A stretch of DNA of 64,000 bases from Methylobacterium sp. NEAU K (GTDB taxonomy: Bacteria; Pseudomonadota; Alphaproteobacteria; Rhizobiales; Beijerinckiaceae), in assembly GCF_030700285.1 (NCBI RefSeq), contig NZ_JAUYZJ010000002.1, positions 124,001-188,000 of the forward strand. The letters run 5' to 3'. Made by a program: the position numbers and the translations under genes. Shown here piece after piece: positions 37,263-47,492 of the stretch. Below the pieces are notes generated by a model, which had not been told where the DNA came from, did no database searches, and was given only the letters and a program-made list of their open reading frames with translations. Each line of letters starts with the position of its first letter. Position 1 is the stretch's first letter.

Positions 37263-37335
37263 AGCCTGAGTCGGCGAGCTCTAGACCTCCCGGGGCCACG
37301 TCTCCAGAACCCTTTCCCGGCATGGTCCACCCGCG

Positions 37336-38205
37336 ATGACGGTCCTGGCCCTCGACTTCGAGACGGCCAACGAGCGGCGCGACAGCGCCTGCGCGGTGGG
37401 ACTCGCCTGGATCGCGGAGGGCCGCGTGGTGCGGCGGGAGAGCCACCTGATCCGGCCGCCGGAGATGCGCTTCGCGCCGGGCAACATCCGGGTCCACGGC
37501 ATCCTGCCGGCCAACGTGGCGGGCGAGCCGGACTTCGCCGGCGTGATGGCGCCCTATCTGGACGACCTGACGCGCGGATTGATCCTCGCGCACAATGCGA
37601 GCTTCGATATCGGCGTACTGCGGGCGGGGTTGGCACGCGCCGGCTTGCCGGTGCCGGCCCTGTCGTATCTCTGCACCGTCCAGATCGCCCGCCGGGTGTT
37701 CCCGGCGCCGGAGGGCTGCGGCCTCGGCAAGGTGGCGCGGCGCCTCGGCATCCGCTTCGAGCACCATGACGCCGGCGAGGACGCCTATGCCTGCGCGGAG
37801 ATCGCGCTCGCCGCTATGCGCGAGACCGAAGCCGCGGACGTGCACGGGCTCGCGGCGGCGATCGGCGTGCCAGTGACGCGGGTGACCGGTGGGCCGCCCC
37901 TCCCCCGCCGTGCGCCGGGGGTGATCAGCGACCGGGCGCTCGCCGCCGTCCCGGCCGCCCCGACGGCGCTCAGCTTCGCCATGCGGGGCTCCACCGGCAA
38001 CCGATACGCGGTGGTGCTGGAGGAGCGGCCGGGCGGTCCGCAACTGCGCTGCACCTGCACGGCCGGCCGCTACGGGATGCGCTGCCGCCACGTGAAGGCG
38101 CTGGAGGTCGGCGACATCACCGACCTGCTCTCGGACAACGTGTCCGACGTCGCATTGCTCGCCCGCATGATCGGCGCGAAGGGGCGGATGGCGGGAGCCG
38201 CCTGA
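37336..38205 (+). CDS. DEDDh 3'-5' exonuclease with C-terminal SWIM-type zinc finger
   Basis: A 289-residue protein. Residues 1-165 form an RNase T/DnaQ-like exonuclease: Exo I DFETANERRD (Asp7, Glu9), Exo II HNASFD, and Exo III with HHDAGEDAYACAE containing the His and Asp of the DEDDh class. After a Pro/Ala linker, residues about 225-255 read CTCTAGRYGMRCRHVKAL, a Cys-x-Cys...Cys-x-His SWIM zinc finger, which usually binds DNA or proteins. It lies 73 bases after ligA on the same strand, suggesting a DNA repair role. I know no gene name for this combination. Confidence 0.82.
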   Translation: MTVLALDFETANERRDSACAVGLAWIAEGRVVRRESHLIRPPEMRFAPGNIRVHGILPANVAGEPDFAGVMAPYLDDLTRGLILAHNASFDIGVLRAGLARAGLPVPALSYLCTVQIARRVFPAPEGCGLGKVARRLGIRFEHHDAGEDAYACAEIALAAMRETEAADVHGLAAAIGVPVTRVTGGPPLPRRAPGVISDRALAAVPAAPTALSFAMRGSTGNRYAVVLEERPGGPQLRCTCTAGRYGMRCRHVKALEVGDITDLLSDNVSDVALLARMIGAKGRMAGAA

Positions 38206-38268
38206 GGGTGCAATCGCCGCGTCGCGGCGGAGGCCGGGCACCGCGATCGGGCGCCCGGCAACCTCAGA

Positions 38269-40467
38269 TCAAGCGGCGCGCTCCCCCTCGCCGTAGAACG
38301 TGCCGCCGCGCTCGGCCATGGCGGCGAGGGTGTCGGGCACCCGGAAGCGGGGGCCGTGCTTGGCCTCGAGCCGGCGGGCGAGTTCGACGAACGCCGCCGC
38401 GCCCATGAAGTCGATGTAGGACAGGGCTCCCCCGGTGAAGGGGGCGAATCCGAAGCCGAGGATCGAGCCGACATCGGCCTCGCGCGGATCCGTGACGACG
38501 CCCTCGCCATAGGTGCGGGCAGCCTCGAGCGCCTGAACGACCAAGAGCCGCTGCTTCAGCTCGGCGAAGTCGACCGACTCCGAGTCGAGCCGGTCGGGCT
38601 GGAGAGTGGCGAGGCCGGGCCACAGACGCTTCGGCGCGCCTTCGGGATAATCGTAGAACCCCTTGCGGTTCTTCCGTCCGAGCCGCCCCTCGCCCTCCAC
38701 CATGGTGGACAGGATCGCCTTCTGGGCCGGGTCCACGGCGCCCTCGCCCACTTGCGCTTCAGTCGCCTTGGCGATCTTGAGCACGAGGTCGAGAGCGACT
38801 TCGTCGTTGAGCGACAGCGGCCCGACCGGCATGCCCGCCTGACGGCCGGCGCTCTCGATCATCGCGGGGGGCACGCCCTCGGCGAGCATCTTGTGCCCTT
38901 CGAGGATGTAGGCGCCGACACAGCGGTTGGCGAAGAAGCCGCGACAGTCGTTGACGACGATCGGGGTCTTCTTGATCAGCCGCACGTAATCGAGGGCCGC
39001 GGCCAGAGCTGCCTCGCCCGTGGCCTCGCCCTTGATGATCTCGACCAGCATCATCTTCTCCACCGGCGAGAAGAAATGGATGCCGACGAACTTTTCCGGC
39101 CGCCGCGAGCTCTTGGCCAGGCCGGTGATCGGCAGAGTCGAGGTGTTGGAAGCGAAGATCGCGTCGGGGCCGATCACGGCCTCGACCTTCTGGATCACCT
39201 CGGCCTTGACCTTGGGATCCTCGAACACCGCCTCGATCACGAGGTCGCAGCCGGCGAGCGCGGCATAGTCCGACGTCGCGGTGATGCGGGCGAGCAGCGC
39301 GTCGCGGTCTGCTGTCTTGGCGCGGCCCTTGTTGATCTGGCCGGTGATCAGAGTGTGGGCGTAGGCCTTGCCTTTGTCGGCGGCCTCCGCCGACTGGTCG
39401 ACCAGCACCACGTCGAGGCCGGCCTGGGCCGAGACGTAGGCAACGCCGGCGCCCATGAAGCCGGCGCCGATCACCCCGACCCGGCGCAGGTCGGTGGCGG
39501 GGACCTCCTTTGGCCGGCGGGCTCCCTTGTTCAGCTCGCCCATGGAGATGAACAGCGTGCGGATCATCGCCGCCGCCTCCTTCGAGCGCAGGATATGGGC
39601 GAAGTACCGGCTCTCGACGCGCAGCGCGAGGTCCATGGGTAGCTGCAGGCCCTCGTAGACCGAGGCCAGGATCGCCTTGGCGGCCGGGTAATTGTCGTGC
39701 GTCTCGCGCCGGTAGATCGCGTTGGCGGGCGGCCAGATCATCATGCCGGCGGGCGAGTAGACCTTCCCGGACGGCGCTTTGAAATTCGGCACGTCCCAGG
39801 GCGCCACCGCCGAGCCACCCTCGCGGATCCACGCCTTGGCGCGCTCGACGATCTCAGCTTGGGGCGCCACAGCGTGGATCAGGCCCATGCCCTTGGCCAT
39901 AGGCGCGCGGATCTGCTCGCCCTTGAACAGCATTTGGAGGGCGTCGCCGGTCTGCATCAGCCGGGCGACCCGCTGCGTGCCGCCACCGCCCGGGAACAGC
40001 CCGACCTTGATCTCCGGAAGCCCGACACGGGTCTTCGCGTCGTCCGAGGCGACCCGATGGTGGCAGGACAGCGCCAGTTCGAAGGCGCCCCCCAGGCACA
40101 GGCCCTGGATCGCCGCAGCGAACGGCTTGCCGCAGGTCTCGAGCCGCCGGAAGAGCAGCGAAAGGCGGCGGGAAGCCTCGAAAAAGTGGCGCATCGCCAC
40201 CTCCTCGCCCTGCTCGACCTTGAGCGTCTCGTAGGCGCGGCCGAGACCCTGGAGCATGGTGAGGTCGGCCCCGCCGGAGAAATTATCCTTGCCGGTGGCG
40301 ATGACGCATCCCTTGATCGCGGGGTCGGCAGCGACCTGCTCGATGATCCGTTCGAGCTGGTCCATCACCGCTTCGGTGATCACGTTCATCGAGCGGCCGG
40401 GCATGTCCCAGTTCGCCAGCGCGACGCCGTCGGCGTCGGTCTCGAAGCGGAAATCGGTCAGCGTCAT
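38269..40467 (-). CDS. fadJ: 3-hydroxyacyl-CoA dehydrogenase / enoyl-CoA hydratase (FadJ/FadB type)
   Basis: A 732-residue bifunctional beta-oxidation enzyme that hydrates enoyl-CoA and oxidises 3-hydroxyacyl-CoA with NAD+. The N-terminal crotonase domain (to ~residue 190) carries IQGLCLGGAFELALSCHHR and PEIKVGLFPGGGGTQR. The NAD-binding domain begins around residue 325 with RVGVIGAGFMGAGVAYVSA, and the catalytic-His segment is GIHFFSPVEKMMLVEII. Two C-terminal helical domains end the protein. A thiolase gene lies 1.5 kb away on the same strand and is probably its metabolic partner. Confidence 0.88.
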   Translation of the reverse strand: MTLTDFRFETDADGVALANWDMPGRSMNVITEAVMDQLERIIEQVAADPAIKGCVIATGKDNFSGGADLTMLQGLGRAYETLKVEQGEEVAMRHFFEASRRLSLLFRRLETCGKPFAAAIQGLCLGGAFELALSCHHRVASDDAKTRVGLPEIKVGLFPGGGGTQRVARLMQTGDALQMLFKGEQIRAPMAKGMGLIHAVAPQAEIVERAKAWIREGGSAVAPWDVPNFKAPSGKVYSPAGMMIWPPANAIYRRETHDNYPAAKAILASVYEGLQLPMDLALRVESRYFAHILRSKEAAAMIRTLFISMGELNKGARRPKEVPATDLRRVGVIGAGFMGAGVAYVSAQAGLDVVLVDQSAEAADKGKAYAHTLITGQINKGRAKTADRDALLARITATSDYAALAGCDLVIEAVFEDPKVKAEVIQKVEAVIGPDAIFASNTSTLPITGLAKSSRRPEKFVGIHFFSPVEKMMLVEIIKGEATGEAALAAALDYVRLIKKTPIVVNDCRGFFANRCVGAYILEGHKMLAEGVPPAMIESAGRQAGMPVGPLSLNDEVALDLVLKIAKATEAQVGEGAVDPAQKAILSTMVEGEGRLGRKNRKGFYDYPEGAPKRLWPGLATLQPDRLDSESVDFAELKQRLLVVQALEAARTYGEGVVTDPREADVGSILGFGFAPFTGGALSYIDFMGAAAFVELARRLEAKHGPRFRVPDTLAAMAERGGTFYGEGERAA

Positions 40468-40580
40468 GGTGCCGTCCTCCCAGGCTACCGCCGTTAATCC
40501 GCCGGCGAGCTTGCATTAAGGTTGCGTTGAGTGCCGTCGCGCATGATCCGCGCGTCGAGGGGCACCGACGGAATCCGCTT

Positions 40581-41360
40581 ATGACGAAGGACATCGGTTG
40601 CCGCGCATGCCGCGCCGGCAACACTCTCGACTTCGATTTCACGATGGCCTTCCAACCGATCCTCGATGTCGGATCCGGAAGTGTCTGGGCCTACGAGGCT
40701 TTGGTGCGCGGCCTCAACGGGGAGCCGGCCGGCACGATCCTCAGCCGCGTGACCGACGAGACCCGCTATCAGTTCGACCAGGCTGCCCGCGTGAAGGCGA
40801 TCGAACTCGCCGGGCGCCTGTTCCCGCGGGACAGCGACACACGGCTCTCGATCAACTTCATGCCGAACGCGGTCTACGAACCGAATGCCTGTATCCGCGC
40901 TTCGCTGGAGGCCGCACGGCGCGTCGACTTCTCGCACCGCCGCATCATGTTTGAATTCACCGAGCAGGAGCGGTTCCGCGACATTGAGCACGTCAAACGC
41001 ATCGTCGCCGCCTATCGCCAGCAGGGCTTCCTGACGGCCCTCGACGATTTCGGGGCGGGCTTCGCCGGGCTGAACCTCCTCGCCAACTTCCGCCCCGATC
41101 TGATCAAGATCGACATGGAACTCCTGCGCGGCATCGACAGCGATCCTGGACGCCGCGCGATCGTCACGGGAATCAACGACATCGCTCGCGCGCTCGGAAT
41201 CACGGTGCTGGCGGAGGGCATCGAGACCGCATCGGAACTCGGCGCTTTGCGCAGTCTCGGGATCACGCTGGTACAGGGCTATCACTTCGCCAAGCCGAGG
41301 CTTGAAGAGCTGCCCCAGGTCGAGGGATTCGCCCCGAGAGCGGCCGCGCGCGCGGCCTGA
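40581..41360 (+). CDS. EAL domain protein (cyclic-di-GMP phosphodiesterase)
   Basis: A 259-residue protein that is almost entirely one EAL domain. After a short N-terminus with GCRACRAGN, which could be a small metal or redox site, the domain has MAFQPI, the signature AYEALVRG, INFMPNAV, FEFTEQE, LDDFGAGFAGLN, LIKIDMELLRGI and LAEGIET. All main metal- and base-contributing residues appear present, so it is probably active in hydrolysing c-di-GMP. GGAATCCGCTT precedes the ATG. No sensor or GGDEF domain is fused. Confidence 0.87.
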   Translation: MTKDIGCRACRAGNTLDFDFTMAFQPILDVGSGSVWAYEALVRGLNGEPAGTILSRVTDETRYQFDQAARVKAIELAGRLFPRDSDTRLSINFMPNAVYEPNACIRASLEAARRVDFSHRRIMFEFTEQERFRDIEHVKRIVAAYRQQGFLTALDDFGAGFAGLNLLANFRPDLIKIDMELLRGIDSDPGRRAIVTGINDIARALGITVLAEGIETASELGALRSLGITLVQGYHFAKPRLEELPQVEGFAPRAAARAA

Positions 41361-41390
41361 GGCCAGCCGATTGCGCGCGGACGCCATGAT

Positions 41391-41915
41391 CTACTTGGGA
41401 GCCGGGACGGGCGGAGCCGCCGGCGGCGGGGCCGGGGGGGTGCCGCCCTTGGGCGTGTTGTCGGTGGCGGCTGCCACGGCCAGCATGTTGAGCAGTTTGG
41501 TGACCGAGTTCTGTGAGATCGCCGTCACCGAGGAATTGGGATCGGCGTTCATCGTCTGGAACTTGAGGTAGGTCGGGTCAGAATAGATCTCGTCGAGATG
41601 CTTTAGTTCGGCGAGAGTGAACTTCTGGGCGTATTCCTTCGACAGCCCCTCGACCATGATGCCGCGCTGCTTTTCGAACTCGTCGGTGAGTTCCTTGCGG
41701 ACGGCTTCGCCGCGCGCCTCCGGCATCGGCGCGACGGTCTTCTCTAGTGCGACGTTGAAGCCGGTCTGAAGATTTTTGATCAGGGTCTTGTTCACGAGCG
41801 ATGTGGCCTCGGCGATGCGCTCCGACGAGTCGTCGGCGCGCGCGGCGAGCGGCATGCTCAGAGTGACGCCCAGGCAGAGCGTCGTGATCAGGCGGTTCAA
41901 GGGCTTGTCTCCCAT
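41391..41915 (-). CDS. DUF2059 family exported protein
   Basis: A 174-residue protein with an N-terminal signal (LITTLCLGVTLSMPLAARA). The helical DUF2059 domain (about residues 75-140) contains FTLAELKHLDEIYSDPTYLKFQT, the recognisable core (LAEL...YsdP.G.K). The C-terminus is a Pro/Ala tail. The role of DUF2059 proteins is unknown. It is convergent with the EAL gene, and 109 bases separate it from the thiolase gene upstream on the same strand. Confidence 0.75.
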   Translation of the reverse strand: MGDKPLNRLITTLCLGVTLSMPLAARADDSSERIAEATSLVNKTLIKNLQTGFNVALEKTVAPMPEARGEAVRKELTDEFEKQRGIMVEGLSKEYAQKFTLAELKHLDEIYSDPTYLKFQTMNADPNSSVTAISQNSVTKLLNMLAVAAATDNTPKGGTPPAPPPAAPPVPAPK

Positions 41916-42024
41916 CGATTTATCGACCGGCCCGCATAGTCCGGCCCAGTCGTCGCCCGCGCCTCTAGCAGCGTTCCCGGACTTTGGGGAGCGGGCCCGA
42001 GCCGCTCCCATGCGGCGCCGATCG

Positions 42025-43233
42025 TCAGATCCGCTCGATGATCGTCGCGGTACCCATGCCGGCACCGATGCAGAGCGTGACCAGCGCGCGCTCCTTGCCA
42101 GTGCGCTCCAGCTCGTCGAGCGCCGTCCCGAGGATCATCGCGCCGGTGGCGCCCAACGGATGGCCCAGCGCAATCGCGCCGCCTGTGACATTGACGACCT
42201 CGGGATCGAGTTCGAAGGCCTGGCAGAATCGCAGCACCACGGCGGCGAAAGCCTCGTTCACCTCGAACAGATCGATATCCGACAGGCTCATTCCGGCCCG
42301 GGCCAGCACCTTCCGGGTGACGTCCACCGGACCGGTCAGCATCAGGGCCGGGTCGGAGCCGATATTGGCGAAGGCCCGGATCCGCGCACGCGGCCGCAGC
42401 CCCGCGGCTTCTCCGGCCGCCTTCGAGCCGATCAGCACCGCTGCTGCCCCATCGACGATGCCGGACGAGTTGCCGGCGTGGTGGACGTGGTTGACCGTCT
42501 CGACATCGGGGTGCGCGTCGGTCGCAACCGCGTCGAAACCGCCCATCTGACCCATCTGCACGAAGGAGGCCTTCAGCGCGGCCAGCGACTGCATGTCGGT
42601 ACCCGGGCGCATGTGCTCGTCACGGTCCAGCAGGGTGATGCCGTTCACGTCGCGCACCGGAACCACCGAGCCGTCGAACAGACCGTCCGCCCAGGACTTG
42701 GCGGAGCGCGCCTGCGAGCGCACCGCGTAGGAATCGCAATCGTCCCGTGAGAAGCCGTACTTGGTGGCGATCAGGTCGGCCGAGACGCCCTGCGGCATGA
42801 AGTACGACTTGATGGCGATCGCAGGGTCGACCGGCCATGCCCCCCCCGACGCACCGATGCCGATCCGGCTCATCGATTCGACGCCGCCACCGACCGCCAT
42901 CTCGTGCTGGCCGCTCATCACCTGCGCGGCGGCGAAGTTCACCGCATCGAGGCCGGAGGCGCAAAAGCGGTTGATCTGCACGCCGGGGACCTGATCGCCG
43001 TAATCGGCCACCAGGGCCGCGGCGCGGGCGATGTCGCCGCCCGCCTCACCCACCGGGTCGACGCAGCCCAGGATGACATCATCCACCAGCGCGGTATCGA
43101 GGCCCGTCCGCTCCTTGAGCGCCCGAAGGACCGTCTCGGCGAGGCGCAGGGCCGTCACCTCATGCAGGGCACCATCCGCCTTTCCGCGTCCGCGCGGGGT
43201 GCGGACGTGATCGTAGATGAAGGCTTCCGGCAT
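42025..43233 (-). CDS. Acetyl-CoA C-acyltransferase (thiolase)
   Basis: A 402-residue thiolase that cleaves 3-ketoacyl-CoA to acetyl-CoA and a shortened acyl-CoA, or runs in reverse. The acylated Cys is in INRFCASGLDAVN, the catalytic His in ALGHPLGATGA, and the second Cys in TLCIGAGMG. The sequence is closest in style to FadA/FadI-type degradative thiolases, with the FadJ-type partner at 38269-40467 on the same strand, although not in one operon. The start is ATG 43233. Confidence 0.9.
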   Translation of the reverse strand: MPEAFIYDHVRTPRGRGKADGALHEVTALRLAETVLRALKERTGLDTALVDDVILGCVDPVGEAGGDIARAAALVADYGDQVPGVQINRFCASGLDAVNFAAAQVMSGQHEMAVGGGVESMSRIGIGASGGAWPVDPAIAIKSYFMPQGVSADLIATKYGFSRDDCDSYAVRSQARSAKSWADGLFDGSVVPVRDVNGITLLDRDEHMRPGTDMQSLAALKASFVQMGQMGGFDAVATDAHPDVETVNHVHHAGNSSGIVDGAAAVLIGSKAAGEAAGLRPRARIRAFANIGSDPALMLTGPVDVTRKVLARAGMSLSDIDLFEVNEAFAAVVLRFCQAFELDPEVVNVTGGAIALGHPLGATGAMILGTALDELERTGKERALVTLCIGAGMGTATIIERI

Positions 43234-43437
43234 CGGCGCTCCCCAGACGTGTTCTTGCCTTGTCGCGACGCGGCCTTAGCCGCCCGACTCGCTGGGCGCC
43301 AGTCTGACACGGGGCAGAGGGGTTGTGCCACCCCGGGCGGGAGGGAAGCTTGGCGGTTTCTCGCAACAGCGGGCGGGGCTCGAATGACTTTGCTAGCTGA
43401 AGGTCCCCGATCGAGACGCAACAGGTAGGGATTCACC

Positions 43438-43478
43438 TTCTCCCGCGCCGGGATGAGAGCCGCTCCGGCGCGGGAGAA
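43438..43478 (-). repeat. Large hairpin immediately downstream of dnaA
   Basis: TTCTCCCGCGCCGG (43438-43451) and CCGGCGCGGGAGAA (43465-43478) are perfect 14-base inverted arms around a 13-base loop, 7 bases after the dnaA stop. On the dnaA strand no U-run follows, so it would act as an mRNA 3' stabiliser or a factor-dependent terminator rather than a classical one. Confidence 0.75.
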
Positions 43479-43485
43479 TCTTGGG

Positions 43486-44979
<1,494 letters not shown>

Positions 44980-45410
44980 CACTGGCTCTCCCGACGCCGC
45001 CGGCGGAAACCCGCAGGCTGCGCGTACGCACGATTTACGCCCTCAGCGTCCCGCATGACCGGGCGGGACAGACTCCTTTGGTGGAGTCAACTCCCCACCA
45101 AGGAACTTTTGCCGATTGGAAGAGCCTATCAACAATTACCTACAGTTCCTTTAACAGTGGGACTTGCGGGGACGGCCCGGATTCCCAACTGCAAGTGTTC
45201 CCGGACCCAACCAAACCGCTTGCTAGAGTCTTGGCGAATCGGATTGATTCGCCCTCGTCCCGAAATCGGCAGTTTTTGCTTGAACGCAGTCAGTTTCTGT
45301 TAAGCTACACGCCGCCCTTAGACTCTGCAATGCGCCAAATTCTGATCTAGGGTTAACGGTTCGCGAGGCCGACGCGTCCGGACTGGTCGCGCGAATCCGG
45401 TACGCAGACA
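44980..45410 (-). promoter_or_regulatory. dnaA leader/promoter region
   Basis: This 430-base region between the rpsT terminator and dnaA is clearly more AT-rich than its surroundings (for example around 45100-45150 and 45270-45360). It has two inverted repeats: an imperfect one at 45075-45103 (CCTTTGGTGGAG / CTCCCCACCAAGG) in the likely 5' leader, and the perfect one at 45233-45253. I could not choose a promoter with confidence. No cluster of TTATCCACA-type DnaA boxes is visible, so I do not call an origin. Confidence 0.5.
45233..45253. repeat. Perfect inverted repeat upstream of dnaA
   Basis: GGCGAATC (45233-45240), spacer GGATT, GATTCGCC (45246-45253). Eight-base arms with a 5-base spacer give a 21-base dyad, about 255 bases upstream of the dnaA start. 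It is a plausible binding site for a dimeric regulator. Confidence 0.5.
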
Positions 45411-45440
45411 CGAAAAAGCCCGGCGCGATGGCCGGGCTTT
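45411..45440 (-). terminator. Rho-independent terminator of rpsT
   Basis: On the minus strand AAAGCCCGGC (45440-45431), loop CATCGC, GCCGGGCTTT, with the U-run continuing as TTTTTCG to 45411. The ten-base stem and U-tract make a strong terminator 28 bases after the rpsT stop, isolating dnaA from rpsT transcription. Confidence 0.92.
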
Positions 45441-45467
45441 GTGTCGTCTCGGTCGTGCGGTGGCAGT

Positions 45468-45734
45468 CTAGGCGGCGAGCGCCTTAACCCGGGCCGCCAG
45501 ACGCGAGACCTTCCGCGAGGCGTTGTTCTTATGAACGATACCGTGCTGGGCAGCGCGCATCATCTCGGGCTCGGCGGCGCGCAGGGCGGCCAGGGCGTCC
45601 TGCTGGTTGCCGGTGGCGATCGCCTCCTCGACCTTGCGGACGAAGGTGCGCATACGCGAGCGGCGCGAACGATTGATCGCCGTGCGCTTGGCGATCTTGC
45701 GGGTCATTTTCTTGGCCGACGCGGTATTGGCCAT
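45468..45734 (-). CDS. rpsT: 30S ribosomal protein S20
   Basis: An 88-residue S20, full length, binding 16S rRNA early in 30S assembly. The start [20 protein letters not shown] with its dense Lys/Arg helices and the conserved [17 protein letters not shown] are typical. RpsT beside dnaA is a recurring arrangement in alphaproteobacteria. It is a single-gene unit with its own terminator. Confidence 0.96.
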   Translation of the reverse strand: MANTASAKKMTRKIAKRTAINRSRRSRMRTFVRKVEEAIATGNQQDALAALRAAEPEMMRAAQHGIVHKNNASRKVSRLAARVKALAA

Positions 45735-46017
45735 CTACGTCCTCGTTCTCTTCGTCGGGCGATGCCGACGGGCCGGAACGGCCGGTGATCGGTCAACGCA
45801 ACAGGTTGTCAGGCGATGGCCGAGACGCAGCGCGCGCTGAAGCGCGGCCCCTCGGCGAAGCGCCTTCTATAGTTAGCGCGATGCGGCGCGTCAACGCGGG
45901 TGACGCTTGTGCGCTGACTGGGCAGCCGGGAGGCGACCAACCTCTTCGGCACGGTGTCGGAGCAGTACCGGCAGGCGACGTCATCCAGACCTGAGAAGGC
46001 CTCCAATCCCGAAACGC

Positions 46018-46686
46018 TCACTCCGGCCAGCGCAACGCCGCCGCCGCCGCCAACGTCCCGACCACGGCGGCGATCAGGGTCAGCGCCGCCAGCACCGCCA
46101 GCGGCACCAGGAACGGTACCGTACCCCCCGTCGCCGCCTGTGCGGCCGAGACGCCGAAGATCAGGCTCGGAATCATCAGCGGCAGGACCAGAACGGCGAG
46201 AATCAGCCCGCCCCGCCGAATCGAGGCCGTGAGTGCCGCCCCGACCGCGCCGATGAAGCTGAGCGCCGGGGTGCCGGCGAGCAGCGTCAGCCCCGTGGCG
46301 CCCATGGCCGTGCCGTCTAGGGCGACGAGCAGGCCGAAGAGCGGCGAGGCCAGCGCCAGGGGCAGGCCGGTGGTGAGCCAGTGCGCGGCGACCTTGGCGA
46401 GCACCACGCCTTCGAGCGGGACCGGGGCCGCGGTCATCAGGTCGAGGGAGCCGTCCTCCTCATCGGCCTGGAACAGGCGGTCGAGGCCAATCAGCGTCGA
46501 GAGCACCGCGGCGAGCCAGAGGATCGCCGGGCCGATCCGCGACAGCAGGTTGAGGTCGGGCCCCAGCGCGAACGGCACCAGGGCGACGATCATCAGGAAG
46601 AACACCAGCGACAAAGCGCCGGAGCCGCCGACGCGACCGGCCAGCCGCAGGTCCCGGGCGATCAGGGCGAGGATGGCGCGGGTCAC
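46018..46686 (-). CDS. ccmB: Heme exporter protein CcmB
   Basis: A 222-residue membrane subunit of the CcmABCD system, which handles heme for c-type cytochrome maturation. Six hydrophobic helices are seen, with FFLMIVALVPFALGPDLNLL in the first part and DRLFQADEEDGSLDLM, a strong CcmB signature, near the middle. I chose GTG 46686: GGAGG lies 7 bases upstream and the GTG overlaps the ccmA stop as GTGA. ccmC and ccmD, which usually follow, are not present before rpsT. Confidence 0.9.
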   Translation of the reverse strand: MTRAILALIARDLRLAGRVGGSGALSLVFFLMIVALVPFALGPDLNLLSRIGPAILWLAAVLSTLIGLDRLFQADEEDGSLDLMTAAPVPLEGVVLAKVAAHWLTTGLPLALASPLFGLLVALDGTAMGATGLTLLAGTPALSFIGAVGAALTASIRRGGLILAVLVLPLMIPSLIFGVSAAQAATGGTVPFLVPLAVLAALTLIAAVVGTLAAAAALRWPE

Positions 46687-47318
46687 GCCCAATCCTCCGT
46701 GGGCTCGGGCTCAGGCGCGGCCCCGGCGTCGATACGCAGCTCCGCCGCCCCCTCGAGGCCGAGCGCCTGGTGGGTCGCCGCGATGACGAGGCCGCCGTCG
46801 GCCCGATGTGCCGCCATGAGCCCGGCGAGCACCGCCTGCGAGGCGGCGTCGAGGGCCGCGGTCGGCTCGTCGAGGAGCCAGAGCGGGCGTTCGCAGACCA
46901 GCAGCCGTGCCAGGGCAACCCGCCGCCGCTGGCCGGCCGAGAGGTAGCCCACCGGCAGGTCGTGGGCGTGCCCGAGGCCGAGCTGCTCCAAGGCATCGTG
47001 CGGCGAGAGCCGCGGCGCCCCGAGGAGCTTCTGCGCGAAGAGCAGGTTCTCGCCGGCGGTGAGCGAGCTCTTCAGCCCGTCTCGATGGCCGACCGCATGA
47101 AGGCATTCGGGCAGGCTCGCCTCGCCGACATCGGCCACCGCGATGCGCCCGGCATCGGGCCGCAGCCGGCCCGACAGGATAGCGAGCAGGCTCGACTTGC
47201 CGGCCCCGTTCCGCCCGGTGACCGCCAGGGCATCGCCCGGTCCGAGGACGAAGGCCAGGCCAGAGAAGATGCGGCGCCCGGAGCGGCGGCAGGCCAGATT
47301 CTCGACGCTGAGCCGCAC
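46683..47318 (-). CDS. ccmA: Heme ABC exporter ATP-binding protein CcmA
   Basis: A 211-residue ABC ATPase that powers release of holo-CcmE in cytochrome c maturation. Walker A is VTGRNGAGKSSLLAIL, the ABC signature YLSAGQRRRVALARLL, and Walker B LWLLDEPTAALD, all intact. The start is GTG 47318 (MRLSVENLACRR), with AAGGGGCGAGG upstream; the frame extends further but loses similarity. It overlaps ccmB by 4 bases. Confidence 0.93.
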   Translation of the reverse strand: MRLSVENLACRRSGRRIFSGLAFVLGPGDALAVTGRNGAGKSSLLAILSGRLRPDAGRIAVADVGEASLPECLHAVGHRDGLKSSLTAGENLLFAQKLLGAPRLSPHDALEQLGLGHAHDLPVGYLSAGQRRRVALARLLVCERPLWLLDEPTAALDAASQAVLAGLMAAHRADGGLVIAATHQALGLEGAAELRIDAGAAPEPEPTEDWA

Positions 47319-47492
47319 CCGATACCTCGCCCCTTCAACCGCGGCCGGCCAAGACCGCTCCGTGCCGTTCCCGCCCCGGCGCCCTGATCTCGGCTCTGCG
47401 GGAAAAATGCGCGCGGCGCTTCCATGCCCGATTGCGGCCCGCAACGGAACCGCAGAGCTGTGCGTCGGCTTTCCTCCGGTGCGGAGGAATCC

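Noticed and set aside
44980..45467. Possible chromosomal origin beside dnaA
   Set aside because: No cluster of TTATCCACA-like DnaA boxes and no clear unwinding element; AT-richness alone is explained by the dnaA promoter. GC-skew over the genome would be needed.
45735..46017. A missing ccmC or other gene between rpsT and ccmB
   Set aside because: No frame of suitable length or hydrophobic character; the small frames are Arg/Ser-rich and lack a ribosome site.
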